From the NCBI GenBank assembly GCA_900546795.1, contig UREG01000084.1:1-6918 (forward strand): a DNA stretch of 6,918 nt, read 5' to 3'. The DNA is from an uncultured Veillonellaceae bacterium. Lineage in GTDB: Bacteria > Bacillota > Negativicutes > Veillonellales > Megasphaeraceae. Shown piece after piece: positions 1-6,402 of the stretch; position 1 is the stretch's first letter, and each line of letters starts with the position of its first letter. Both the position numbers and the translations under genes were made by a program. The notes below the pieces were generated by a model that had not been told where the DNA came from, did no database searches, and saw only the letters and a list, made by a program, of their open reading frames with translations.

Positions 1-2
1 AA

Positions 3-92
3 ACACACCTTGCTGCAAAGTATTCCCATTACGGCGGCCCCTGTGCTACAATTACTCTTGTAAAGGAGCACTGCAATGAACAAGGTAATTGA
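3..92 (+). CDS. 3' end of an unidentified upstream gene (partial, frame uncertain)
   Basis: The first 90 bases contain the tail of a plus-strand gene that begins outside the window. Two frames are open to the left edge and plausible. The frame starting at base 3 reads to a TGA at 90-92 and ends in ...GGPCATITLVKEHCNEQGN, overlapping the next gene by 17 bases. The frame starting at base 1 ends at a TAA at 61-63, just before the next ribosome binding site. I prefer the first because its codons begin with G about twice as often (9 of 29 against 3 of 20) and its residues look more like a folded protein. The 17-base overlap equals the overlap between the phosphoesterase and the small gene downstream. 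I do not recognise the family. That a gene ends here is likely; the frame is an inference. Confidence 0.4.
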   Translation, partial: THLAAKYSHYGGPCATITLVKEHCNEQGN

Positions 93-858
93 ATTCGATA
101 TGTCTTTGGCTCATACCAAGCCGGAAAGTATCCGTAACCGCGAAGCCTCTTGTCCGTTCTGCGACCGAGAGCATCTGACCGATATTTATGAAACCCGCGG
201 TACGATGATATGGCTGAAAAATAAATACCCCGTCTTAAAAGACACCCTGCAAACGCTGATCATTGAATCGGATATATGTGATTCAGATTTTTCCAGCTAT
301 ACACCGCAGCATGCGGAAGCATACTTATGTTTTGGTCTGGAAAAATGGGAAGAAATGATTCGTTCCGGCAAGTTTGCATCGGTTCTTTTTTTTCGAAATT
401 ACGGCCCCATGTCCGGCGGTTCGATCCATCACCCGCACAGTCAAATAGTCGGCCTGTATCATTATGACTATCATGAAGAAATCAAAAAAGAGCATTGTCT
501 GGGAATTCCCGTCTGGCAAAGCGACCGTTTAGAAGTCAATCTATCTCTTCGGCCCATTTCCGGATTCTTTGAATATAATGTTGTTCTCTCCTCATTACAG
601 GACACCTTTTCGTGCGCTCGGTTTATGCAGAGCATCAGCCGTTTTCTCATCGCCGGCTTAAAGGATCGGGGCGCAAGCTACAATATTTTTTATTACCAAT
701 TTCCCGGCGACACGTCTATCTATATCAAACTCGTTCCCCGCTATATAACAAATCCGATCTTTATCGGCTATCTCGTTCCGCAGCGAGGCGATCAGACGTA
801 TATGGAAGTGATCCGCGGTCAGCTTTATGAACATTTTAGAAAAGAAGGATTATTATAA
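76..858 (+). CDS. GalT/HIT-like protein, DUF4931-type
   Basis: This 260-residue soluble protein resembles galactose-1-phosphate uridylyltransferase and the DUF4931 family. Visible landmarks are a CPFC pair at residues 26-29, where GalT proteins bind zinc, an NKYPVL segment at 49-54 that matches the conserved NKYPAL of GalT, and an HHPHSQ motif at 118-123. In GalT the second histidine of HPHxQ (here His121) carries the uridylyl group, so a nucleotidyl-transfer or nucleotide-hydrolysis reaction is plausible. The protein is clearly shorter than GalT (about 350 residues), so the true substrate is unknown and galactose metabolism should not be assumed. The ATG at 76 has an AAAGGAG site seven bases upstream. 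The phosphoesterase gene follows with no spacer, implying one transcript. The GalT-like fold is well supported; the DUF4931 assignment comes from recall and not from a search. Confidence 0.8.
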   Translation: MNKVIEFDMSLAHTKPESIRNREASCPFCDREHLTDIYETRGTMIWLKNKYPVLKDTLQTLIIESDICDSDFSSYTPQHAEAYLCFGLEKWEEMIRSGKFASVLFFRNYGPMSGGSIHHPHSQIVGLYHYDYHEEIKKEHCLGIPVWQSDRLEVNLSLRPISGFFEYNVVLSSLQDTFSCARFMQSISRFLIAGLKDRGASYNIFYYQFPGDTSIYIKLVPRYITNPIFIGYLVPQRGDQTYMEVIRGQLYEHFRKEGLL

Positions 859-1602
859 ATGACAATATATGCAATCGGCGATCTCCATTTATCGGGAGAA
901 CCGCCTGTAAAACCAATGAATATATTCAGTCCCCTCTGGGAAAACCATTGGGAACGGATCCGCACTCATTGGCTGGAAACCGTAACAAACGACGATATCG
1001 TTTTGCTTGCCGGCGATATTTCCTGGGCAATGAGTTTATCCGATGCGGCGCCGGATCTGCAGCGTGTCGCAGCTCTGCCCGGAAAAAAACTCATGATCCG
1101 GGGCAATCATGACTTCTGGTGGCAAAGCCAATCCAAAAACAGCGCACTTACCGGTGATGCCATCACTTACATCAAAAGCGGCGCCGTTCTTTTGCCTGAC
1201 GGCACGGCTATCTGCGGTACCCGCGGCTGGTATTGTCCGGACGATCCCCATTTTAAGGAAGATCATGAAACGCCATACCGCCGGGAAAAACTTCGCATGG
1301 AAGAAGCCCTGAAAGCCGCGGATCAGCAAGGCGCTGTCAGAAAAATCATGCTCCTTCATCATCCGCCGTTTTATCGGCCCGATCGGGGCAGCGAGTTTTT
1401 GGATATTCTGTCTTCCTATGGCGTGACAACTTGTGTTTTTGGCCATATCCACGGCCTCAAACCACGCACGCTCTTTCCCCGAATATACCAAGACATGGTG
1501 CTGCAGCTCGTATCCGCAGATTACAGCGAATGCAGACTTCAGCGCGTGATTTTAACCAAGGAAGAAATGGAGGCCTACCGCAACAATGAGCCAAATTGCT
1601 AA
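859..1602 (+). CDS. Calcineurin-like metallophosphoesterase
   Basis: This 247-residue cytoplasmic protein has all the blocks of the calcineurin-like phosphoesterase fold in order: GDLHL (Asp8, His10), AGDISW (Asp53), RGNHDFWW (Asn83, His84, Asp85), LHHPP (His167, His168) and FGHIHG (His196, His198). These residues hold a two-metal centre, so an active phosphohydrolase is expected. The substrate cannot be told from sequence; known relatives act on phosphomonoesters, phosphodiesters or nucleotides. The length is normal for the stand-alone single-domain form (COG1768-like, by recall). The ATG follows the TAA of the upstream GalT-like gene with no gap, and its AAGGA site at 845-849 lies inside that gene's last codons, so translation is probably coupled. 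The close pairing suggests the two enzymes act on the same or linked nucleotide metabolites, which is an inference. Confidence 0.9.
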   Translation: MTIYAIGDLHLSGEPPVKPMNIFSPLWENHWERIRTHWLETVTNDDIVLLAGDISWAMSLSDAAPDLQRVAALPGKKLMIRGNHDFWWQSQSKNSALTGDAITYIKSGAVLLPDGTAICGTRGWYCPDDPHFKEDHETPYRREKLRMEEALKAADQQGAVRKIMLLHHPPFYRPDRGSEFLDILSSYGVTTCVFGHIHGLKPRTLFPRIYQDMVLQLVSADYSECRLQRVILTKEEMEAYRNNEPNC

Positions 1603-1816
1603 AAAACATCTGTTGGCCGGCATTATTTTCGGCGATGCTAAAACCGGCGAATATATTTATCTTCCCGCCGGCGAAGTCGGTTCCGACGATCCGCTGTGCG
1701 TGCTGGAAACCACGCTGGACCGGCAGGATATCACCTTGGAAGAAGCGGGCAGTTTGATTGACCGCTTGTCCTTAAAACCCATCTCTCACCCAACGCTGGG
1801 AAAAAAATCGTTTTGA
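1586..1816 (+). CDS. Small hypothetical protein (76 aa)
   Basis: This is an acidic 76-residue protein with no membrane segment or signal peptide, and I do not recognise a family. Its ATG lies inside the end of the phosphoesterase gene (17-base overlap), with GGAGG at 1569-1573 placed 12 bases upstream, slightly far but usable. The sequence has a hydrophobic beta-like start (LLAGIIFGD), a GEYIYLPAGEVG stretch, and a DITLEEAGSLIDRL helix, so it reads as a small alpha/beta domain and not as random translation. It is the last gene before the terminator at 1824-1858. Overlap with the phosphoesterase argues that it is co-translated and possibly an accessory of it. No function is claimed. Confidence 0.7.
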   Translation: MSQIAKKHLLAGIIFGDAKTGEYIYLPAGEVGSDDPLCVLETTLDRQDITLEEAGSLIDRLSLKPISHPTLGKKSF

Positions 1817-1823
1817 TAGGCTA

Positions 1824-1858
1824 AAAAAATACGCTGTCTGGCAGACAGCGTATTTTTT
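1824..1858. terminator. Bidirectional rho-independent terminator
   Basis: A near-perfect palindrome is centred on base 1841. The arms 1824-1839 and 1843-1858 pair without mismatch, with a GC-containing core (ACGCTGTCT / AGACAGCGT), and are flanked by an A-run (1823-1829) and a T-run (1853-1858). Read on either strand it gives a hairpin followed by a U-tract. It lies 7 bases after the stop of the small plus-strand gene and includes the last bases of the histidine kinase stop codon (TAA, 1857-1859 on the minus strand), so it can end both convergent operons. Confidence 0.93.
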
Positions 1859-3359
1859 ATTGCTCTTTATTCGGCCGTTCTTTTCCTATTGTCATCCAAA
1901 AAGTAACTCCGTCGTTTTCGTTGACAGCGCCGCAGGTCTGCCCATGCAGTTCCAGAATCGCTTTTACAATCGATAAGCCCAATCCATGGCCGCCAAACTT
2001 TCTCGTCCGAGCTTTATCCAGTTTATAAAACGGTTCCCAGATTTTCTGCAATTCTTCTTCCGGTATCGCACAGCCTTCATTCCATACCCGCAGTATATAT
2101 CCCTGCTCCCGTTCCTCTGCCCACAGCCGAATGCGCCCTTCCGGTGCCGTATGATCAATCGCATTAGACAGAATATTCTGCACAACCTGTCCGATACGGA
2201 ACGGATCGCCCCAGACAGGCAGCGGCGCCGATAATTCCATGGAAAAAGAAATCTTTTTTTCTTCAAATACATGAGAAAAAGCGGCTGCCGTTTCACTTAC
2301 GACTTCTCTTAAATCAAACGCGGTCCAATCGAGCGTAAACATTTTAGATTCTGCCCGGGAAAGGCGCAGCAAGTCCTTGACCAGCGCGTCCATTTTCTCC
2401 GTTTCTTTTACAATAACCGAACAATACTTCTGCCGCGCCTGTGCATTTTCTGCAATGCCGCTTTCCAGCCCTTCCGCATACCCTTGGATGATCGCCAGCG
2501 GGGTCTTTAATTCATGAGAAACGCTGGAGAGAAATTCTTTTCTCATCTGATCCATTTCCCGAACTTTCTTCAATTCTTTTTCCAGCTTCGCGTTTACCGT
2601 ATTCAGATTCTCAATCGTCTTTTCCAGATGTTCCGACAAATGATTCAGACTTTCTCCCAGCGTACCAATTTCATCTTTTCTGCCGCTTTCCCATTTCCGT
2701 GAAAAATCCAGCTTAGCCATGCCAAGGGCGATTTCATTCATTTTCCGCATAGGAGCCGTCAGGCGGCCGGCAAAAATCCATGCGCCGACCAAGCCAAAAA
2801 ACAAACAAATCGCTCCGGCAATATACATAAACTGTATGGTAATGCTGACGCCTTCTTCAATCGGAAGCAGCGGCTGCCGGATAAGCACATACGTTGTCCG
2901 ATCGATGGGATATAATAAATTGATAAACCGCACTTGCCGCGCCCCTTCAATCGTGATCGACTTTTTGGCTCTGCTGCCAAAATCTTCCCACTGCGCTACC
3001 CGCAGTACGTCTGCAATCCGATTCTGCACATTTATTTTTGCCATATGCCCGTGCAGGCGCCGAGTCTGTTCCGTCTCTCGATCCTCTGCTCGGGAAATGT
3101 ATGCGATTTCATTGCCTTTCAATACTAAAATTGTCGTTCCCCATATATTGGCCGTCCGTGTAATCTCTTCTTCATATCCGTCCCGATGGCCTTGGTATAC
3201 TTCGCTCATCTGTTCCGCCAGTTCCAGCAGCGCCATTGTTTTTTCTGACTCATAATAACGCTGAAACCCGAAAAGCGAAATAACCATTGCCAAAATGATA
3301 AATACCAGTACGGTAACGACCATATATAAACAGGCTTTAAACCGAAGCGACCGGCTCAT
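1857..3359 (-). CDS. Membrane sensor histidine kinase (OmpR-partner type)
   Basis: This 500-residue sensor kinase is of the VanS/ResE/PhoR general type. Order of parts: first membrane segment about residues 9-31, an extracytoplasmic sensor region of about 140 residues (32-172), second membrane segment about 173-197, HAMP linker about 198-250, a coiled stretch, the HisKA block with SHELKTP (phosphorylated His282), then the ATPase domain with the N box (Asn395, Asn399), F box (WEPFYK, 441-446) and G2 box (GGHGLGL, 456-462). The G1 box reads WNEGCAI, with Asn427 where the textbook motif has Asp; this N-x-G form is common in Firmicute kinases, so activity is still expected. The sensor region matches no domain I know, so the signal is unknown. 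The ATG overlaps the response regulator stop by four bases (ATGA), typical of a coupled pair. It is the last gene of the folate operon and is intact, unlike its regulator. Confidence 0.93.
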   Translation of the reverse strand: MSRSLRFKACLYMVVTVLVFIILAMVISLFGFQRYYESEKTMALLELAEQMSEVYQGHRDGYEEEITRTANIWGTTILVLKGNEIAYISRAEDRETEQTRRLHGHMAKINVQNRIADVLRVAQWEDFGSRAKKSITIEGARQVRFINLLYPIDRTTYVLIRQPLLPIEEGVSITIQFMYIAGAICLFFGLVGAWIFAGRLTAPMRKMNEIALGMAKLDFSRKWESGRKDEIGTLGESLNHLSEHLEKTIENLNTVNAKLEKELKKVREMDQMRKEFLSSVSHELKTPLAIIQGYAEGLESGIAENAQARQKYCSVIVKETEKMDALVKDLLRLSRAESKMFTLDWTAFDLREVVSETAAAFSHVFEEKKISFSMELSAPLPVWGDPFRIGQVVQNILSNAIDHTAPEGRIRLWAEEREQGYILRVWNEGCAIPEEELQKIWEPFYKLDKARTRKFGGHGLGLSIVKAILELHGQTCGAVNENDGVTFWMTIGKERPNKEQ

Positions 3360-4020
3360 GGCTGCGCCTCAAAACGATATCCATATCCACGGACAGTTTT
3401 GATGCATTCGCTCTTATCGCCAAGCTTTGTCCGCAGCCGGTTAATATGCGTATCTACGGTGCGAAGATCGCCATAATAATCGTATCCCCAGACCTTATCC
3501 AGCAGCTGCTGACGGCTCAGTGCCTTGCCGGAGTTAGCCGTTAGATAGGCCAGCAAATCGTATTCGGTAGGACTCAGATTGATCGCCCGGCCATTGATAG
3601 TAACTTCATGCGCTTCCTGATCGATCGCTACGCCGCCCTGTTCCCAGATTTCACTTTTTTCATGCCGCCGGAACAAAGCTTTTACACGAGCCATCAATAT
3701 TTTAGGACTGAATGGTTTGGTAATATACTCATCTGCTCCCAGATCAAAGGCAAACAGCTGGTCTATTTCTTCGCCTTTAGCCGTCAGCATGATCACGGGA
3801 ACAGCGGATATCTTGCGGATTTCCCGGCATACGGTCACCCGTCATAACCGGGCATCATCACGTCGAGAATCACCATATCCGGATTTTCCCGTTCAAATAG
3901 ATCCAACGCCTGCCGTCCGTCTTCTGCTTCTATGATGGTATATCCTTGTCCTGATAAAAAATCTTTTATTAGATTCCGCAGCAGCTCTTCATCATCTGCG
4001 ATCAATATTTTTTTCGCCAT
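3356..4020 (-). pseudogene. OmpR/PhoB-type response regulator, split by a frameshift
   Basis: Two minus-strand reading frames together encode one DNA-binding response regulator. The first (4020 to 3835) gives receiver residues 1-61, with Asp9, Asp10 and the phosphorylated Asp53 (ILDVMMPGYDG), then hits TGA at 3837-3835. The second (from about 3838 to 3356) resumes at TVCREIRK and supplies Thr80, Lys102 and the complete winged-helix output domain ending in the usual VRGYGYRFE motif. Adding one G (GGG TGA CC to GGG TGG ACC) restores a 221-residue protein with Trp62, the residue very often found after MMPGxDG, and correct receiver spacing throughout. This is therefore a single-base deletion or a sequencing error. 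The start is the ATG at 4020, nine bases after a GGAAGGAG site (4030-4037); the first 29 bases lie inside folK. If the shift is real, neither half should work as a normal regulator. Confidence 0.9.
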
Positions 4021-4495
4021 CGCGTTCATCTCCTTCCCACAATACGATTTCGTTTTTATCTTCACACGCTTCCAGCAATTCACCTACTGTTTTTCCATCC
4101 AGTTTCAGTTCCGGAGCAATTTCACAAAGCGGCGCCAATACAAAGGCTCGCTCCCAGCTGTACGGATGAGGCAGCGTCAGCCGCGAAGTATGCCAAACCA
4201 GTCCGTCTGCACAAACAATATCCACATCAATCGTCCTGGGGCCCCACCGCTCATGACGGACTCTACCAAGCGTGCGCTCTATTTGTTGGCACACATCTAA
4301 AAATTCTTCCGGCCCCAGCGCAGTCTGCACTGCTGCAGCCGTATTTAAAAAGGCCGGCTGTTTCGTATTGCCCCATGGCGGAGTCTCATAGAAAGAAGCC
4401 GTCTTTTCCAAAAAGATCCCATCTTGTTCTGCCAGTTCCCGCAGCGCCTGCCGCAAATAGCCTGCTCTATCGCCCAAATTCGAGCCTAAACTCAA
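3992..4495 (-). CDS. folK: 2-amino-4-hydroxy-6-hydroxymethyldihydropteridine pyrophosphokinase
   Basis: FolK transfers pyrophosphate from ATP to 6-hydroxymethyl-7,8-dihydropterin, giving the substrate of FolP. Signature parts are LGSNLGDR at the N-terminus, YETPPWG, FLNTAA, and the hallmark RWGPRTIDVDI (residues 83-93 from the TTG start), whose Asp90 and Asp92 bind the two magnesium ions, followed by LPHP. Length (167 residues) is normal for the family. The coordinates use the only canonical start, the TTG at 4495, which overlaps the folB stop by four bases (TTGA). That start cuts into the first beta strand and has no well-placed ribosome binding site. An ATA codon at 4507-4505 would add MRYY and has GGAGGAG nine bases upstream, so the true protein may be 171 residues. 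The last 29 bases overlap the response regulator start. Confidence 0.93.
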   Translation of the reverse strand: MSLGSNLGDRAGYLRQALRELAEQDGIFLEKTASFYETPPWGNTKQPAFLNTAAAVQTALGPEEFLDVCQQIERTLGRVRHERWGPRTIDVDIVCADGLVWHTSRLTLPHPYSWERAFVLAPLCEIAPELKLDGKTVGELLEACEDKNEIVLWEGDERDGEKNIDRR

Positions 4496-4872
4496 ATAAT
4501 ATCGTATCCCCGTCTGCTCCTCCGGATCTCTACCGCTGCGTCCGCAAACAAGCCGGGAATAGGCGCATGCGGTTTATGCACCGTTACCGTTACCGCTTCC
4601 ACCGCATAGGACGCCAGTATTTTTTCCGCTATCAAATGAGCCAGCCGTTCGATCAGCCGCACGGGATCTCCCTCTGCAATCGCTTTGATATCTTCATATA
4701 CAGCCGCGTAATTGATTGTTTTTTCCAGCTGATCCGTTTCGCCTGCAGCCGATAAATCCGTCTCCAACGAGACATCAATAAGAAATACCTGCCCGTTTTT
4801 CTGTTCTTCCGCAAGACAGCCATGATAGCCGTAAAACTGCATGCCTGTCAGCCGAATCGTATCCTTATTCAT
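4492..4872 (-). CDS. folB: Dihydroneopterin aldolase
   Basis: FolB cleaves 7,8-dihydroneopterin to 6-hydroxymethyl-7,8-dihydropterin and glycolaldehyde, feeding FolK. From the ATG at 4872 the protein has 126 residues, close to the usual 120. Conserved parts are the start IRLTGMQFYGYHGCLAEEQKNGQ, with Glu22 as the pterin-anchoring acid, INYAAVYEDI around Tyr55, LIERLAHLIAE in the middle, and TVHKPHAPIPG with the catalytic Lys100. I chose this start over the upstream TTG/ATG pair at 4899-4894 because family members begin just before the I-x-L-x-G-M segment and the longer form adds an unconserved MMRSKAGTV. The ribosome binding site is weak (GGGGA), and the ATG lies inside the end of folP (8-base overlap), so translation probably depends on coupling with folP. 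Confidence 0.94.
   Translation of the reverse strand: MNKDTIRLTGMQFYGYHGCLAEEQKNGQVFLIDVSLETDLSAAGETDQLEKTINYAAVYEDIKAIAEGDPVRLIERLAHLIAEKILASYAVEAVTVTVHKPHAPIPGLFADAAVEIRRSRRGYDII
4517..4523 (-). promoter_or_regulatory. Ribosome binding site that bears on the folK start
   Basis: GGAGGAG on the minus strand, inside the end of folB, is the only strong Shine-Dalgarno sequence before folK. It sits 9 bases from the in-frame ATA at 4507 and 21 bases from the TTG at 4495. The spacing therefore favours initiation at ATA, which would be a rare start codon. Reinitiation at the TTG after folB termination remains possible because stop and start overlap. Confidence 0.6.
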
Positions 4873-5713
4873 AACCGTCCCCGCTTTCGATCGCATCAAT
4901 CATACGGCACATTCTCTTGATCGGTTTTACATCATGTACCCGCATGATCTGACAGCCGCCCAACTGTCCCATCACGCACACCGCACCGGTGCCTTCCATG
5001 CGTTCCGTAACCGGAAGATCCAGCGCCTTGCCGATAAATCCTTTTCGGCTCGCTCCCAGCAGCCATGGATACGGCAGCACGGTCAATTCTTTCATGCGCC
5101 GCAGCACTTCCATATTCTGCTCCGCCGTTTTTCCAAATCCGATCCCAGGGTCTAAAATCAGCTTCTCCTGCGAAATCCCGGCCTTATCGGCAATTTCCCA
5201 AGTCTTTTCAAAAAACCGCTTCATATCCGCAATCATATCGCCGTATTCTGTGCCATGCTGATTATGCATCGCTACGACCGGCGCGTTATATGCTGCCGCC
5301 ACAGCGGCCATTTCTCCCGGCTCTTTTTCATACTGCAGCCCCCATATATCGTTAACAATATGAACGCCCCGTTCCAAAGCAGCCGCCGCGGTTTTGCTTT
5401 TAAAGGTATCAATGGATACCGGCACGGTAATATGCGGCAGCAGCGCATCTAAAAACGGCAGCAGCCGTTCCATCTCTTCTTCTGCAGATACAGGCACAAA
5501 TCCGGGGCGGGACGATTCTGCGCCGATATCGATAATATCTGCGCCGTCGGCAATCATTTCCTTGGCATGCGCCAGCGCCCGATCTACAGCGTTCCATTTG
5601 CCGCCGTCAGAAAACGAATCGGGAGTTACATTCAGTATCCCCATAATCAGAGTCTTTTTTCCTATATCCAATCTTTTTCCGTCAGAAAAAACGTAGCTTC
5701 TTTCTGGCTTCAT
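4865..5713 (-). CDS. folP: Dihydropteroate synthase
   Basis: FolP condenses 6-hydroxymethyl-dihydropterin pyrophosphate with p-aminobenzoate to dihydropteroate; it is the target of sulfonamides. The 282-residue TIM-barrel protein has every family motif: MGILNVTPDSFSDGG (24-38, Asn28), DIGAESSRPG (62-71), SIDTF (Asp102), NDIWG (Asn121, Asp122), DPGIGFGK (188-195), GASRKGFIG (Lys224) and RVHDV (Arg258, His260). The pterin-pyrophosphate and pABA loops look complete, with no insertion of the kind seen in resistant forms; GAESSRPG has Ser where many enzymes have Thr, a mild change. The ATG directly follows the folE TAG with no spacer, and a perfect AAGGAGGT ribosome binding site is formed by the last codons of folE, so high and coupled translation is expected. 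Confidence 0.97.
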   Translation of the reverse strand: MKPERSYVFSDGKRLDIGKKTLIMGILNVTPDSFSDGGKWNAVDRALAHAKEMIADGADIIDIGAESSRPGFVPVSAEEEMERLLPFLDALLPHITVPVSIDTFKSKTAAAALERGVHIVNDIWGLQYEKEPGEMAAVAAAYNAPVVAMHNQHGTEYGDMIADMKRFFEKTWEIADKAGISQEKLILDPGIGFGKTAEQNMEVLRRMKELTVLPYPWLLGASRKGFIGKALDLPVTERMEGTGAVCVMGQLGGCQIMRVHDVKPIKRMCRMIDAIESGDGYE

Positions 5714-6277
5714 CTAGTTACCTCCTTCACCCAGCATAAGCGCCGCCTCTTGCCGAAGCGCACAGTCTGATGCCAGGCTTCCTCTTTTTTCCATCGTAAT
5801 CACTTTAGTTCCCGGAGCCGCTTCTCCATGCATCACCATACATAAATGCTCCGCTTCCGCTGTTACCAGCACGCCTTTTGCGCCTAATCCGGCCATAACC
5901 GCATCGGCTATCTGCTGGGTCAGCCGTTCCTGCAGCTGAAGACGTCGGGAAAACACTTCAATTACATCAGCAAATTTGCTGACTCCCGCCACTTTTCCAT
6001 CTGCCGGTTCATACACTAAACTAATTTTTCCGTACACCGGCACCAAATGATGTTCGCACATCGTATAAAAGGGAATATCCCGTACCGCTACCAGTCCTTT
6101 TGTTTCGGTAGGAAAAATTTCTCCCCACACCTCATCAGCCTTTTGTTCCCGGCCGGAAAGAATCTTCTCATACAGCGCCGCTACACGGCACGGTGTTTTC
6201 CCCAATCCTTCTTTTTCTATATCTACGCCCAGGGCCTCCAGCAAATCCCGCACTGCCTGAACCGCTTTTTCGTTCAT
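5714..6277 (-). CDS. folE: GTP cyclohydrolase I
   Basis: FolE converts GTP to 7,8-dihydroneopterin triphosphate, the first committed step of folate synthesis. The 187-residue protein shows the family pattern: GLGKTPCRVA near the start, RDIPFYTMCEHHLVPVYGK with the zinc-binding Cys and catalytic His pair, GVSKFADVIEVFSRRLQLQERLT, and EAEHLCMVMHG with the second zinc Cys. All zinc and acid-base residues are present. Two positions differ from the usual consensus: the third residue after the SK pair is Asp in place of Arg (SKFAD against SKxxR), and the usual MRGV/ARG after the second zinc Cys is MHGE, with His for Arg. In the E. coli enzyme both arginines contact the GTP triphosphate. This could mark a divergent subfamily or altered kinetics. 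The ATG at 6277 has GGAG nine bases upstream (6287-6290). It is the first gene of the operon. Confidence 0.95.
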   Translation of the reverse strand: MNEKAVQAVRDLLEALGVDIEKEGLGKTPCRVAALYEKILSGREQKADEVWGEIFPTETKGLVAVRDIPFYTMCEHHLVPVYGKISLVYEPADGKVAGVSKFADVIEVFSRRLQLQERLTQQIADAVMAGLGAKGVLVTAEAEHLCMVMHGEAAPGTKVITMEKRGSLASDCALRQEAALMLGEGGN

Positions 6278-6325
6278 TCTATTCAGCTCCTACCACTGTT
6301 CTTCCCTATCAATCATACCTACTAT

Positions 6326-6355
6326 AGTATATACCATGAATTTCACTTATACCAA
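6326..6355 (-). promoter_or_regulatory. Predicted sigma-70-type promoter of the folE operon
   Basis: On the minus strand a TTGGTA -35 box (6355-6350) and a TATACT -10 box (6331-6326) are separated by 18 bases, placing the transcription start about 40 bases before the folE ATG. Both boxes match four or five of six consensus bases. A perfect 10-bp palindrome TACTATAGTA (6320-6329) overlaps the -10 region and could be an operator. No other comparable promoter is visible inside the tightly packed operon, so this one would have to drive all six genes down to the terminator at 1858. Confidence 0.55.
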
Positions 6356-6402
6356 TATTAATATAAAATATCGGGTGCAGGCACATGAACGCGTTCTTGC
6401 CC

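Noticed and set aside
1036..1491. A 151-codon minus-strand reading frame opposite the phosphoesterase.
   Set aside because: It is antisense to a gene with all catalytic motifs, and its translation shows no family features.
2055..2100. Loss of kinase activity because the G1 box has Asn427 in place of Asp.
   Set aside because: The N-x-G form of this box is widespread among Firmicute kinases of this type, and the other ATP-binding boxes are intact.
2719..3255. A 178-codon plus-strand reading frame opposite the histidine kinase.
   Set aside because: It is fully antisense to a well-supported kinase, has no recognisable domain, and reads as a shadow frame.
3830..3845. Programmed ribosomal frameshifting as the explanation for the split response regulator.
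   Set aside because: The site (GAC GGG TGA CC) is not a slippery heptamer, no stimulatory structure is evident, and a one-base insertion restores the expected Trp exactly.
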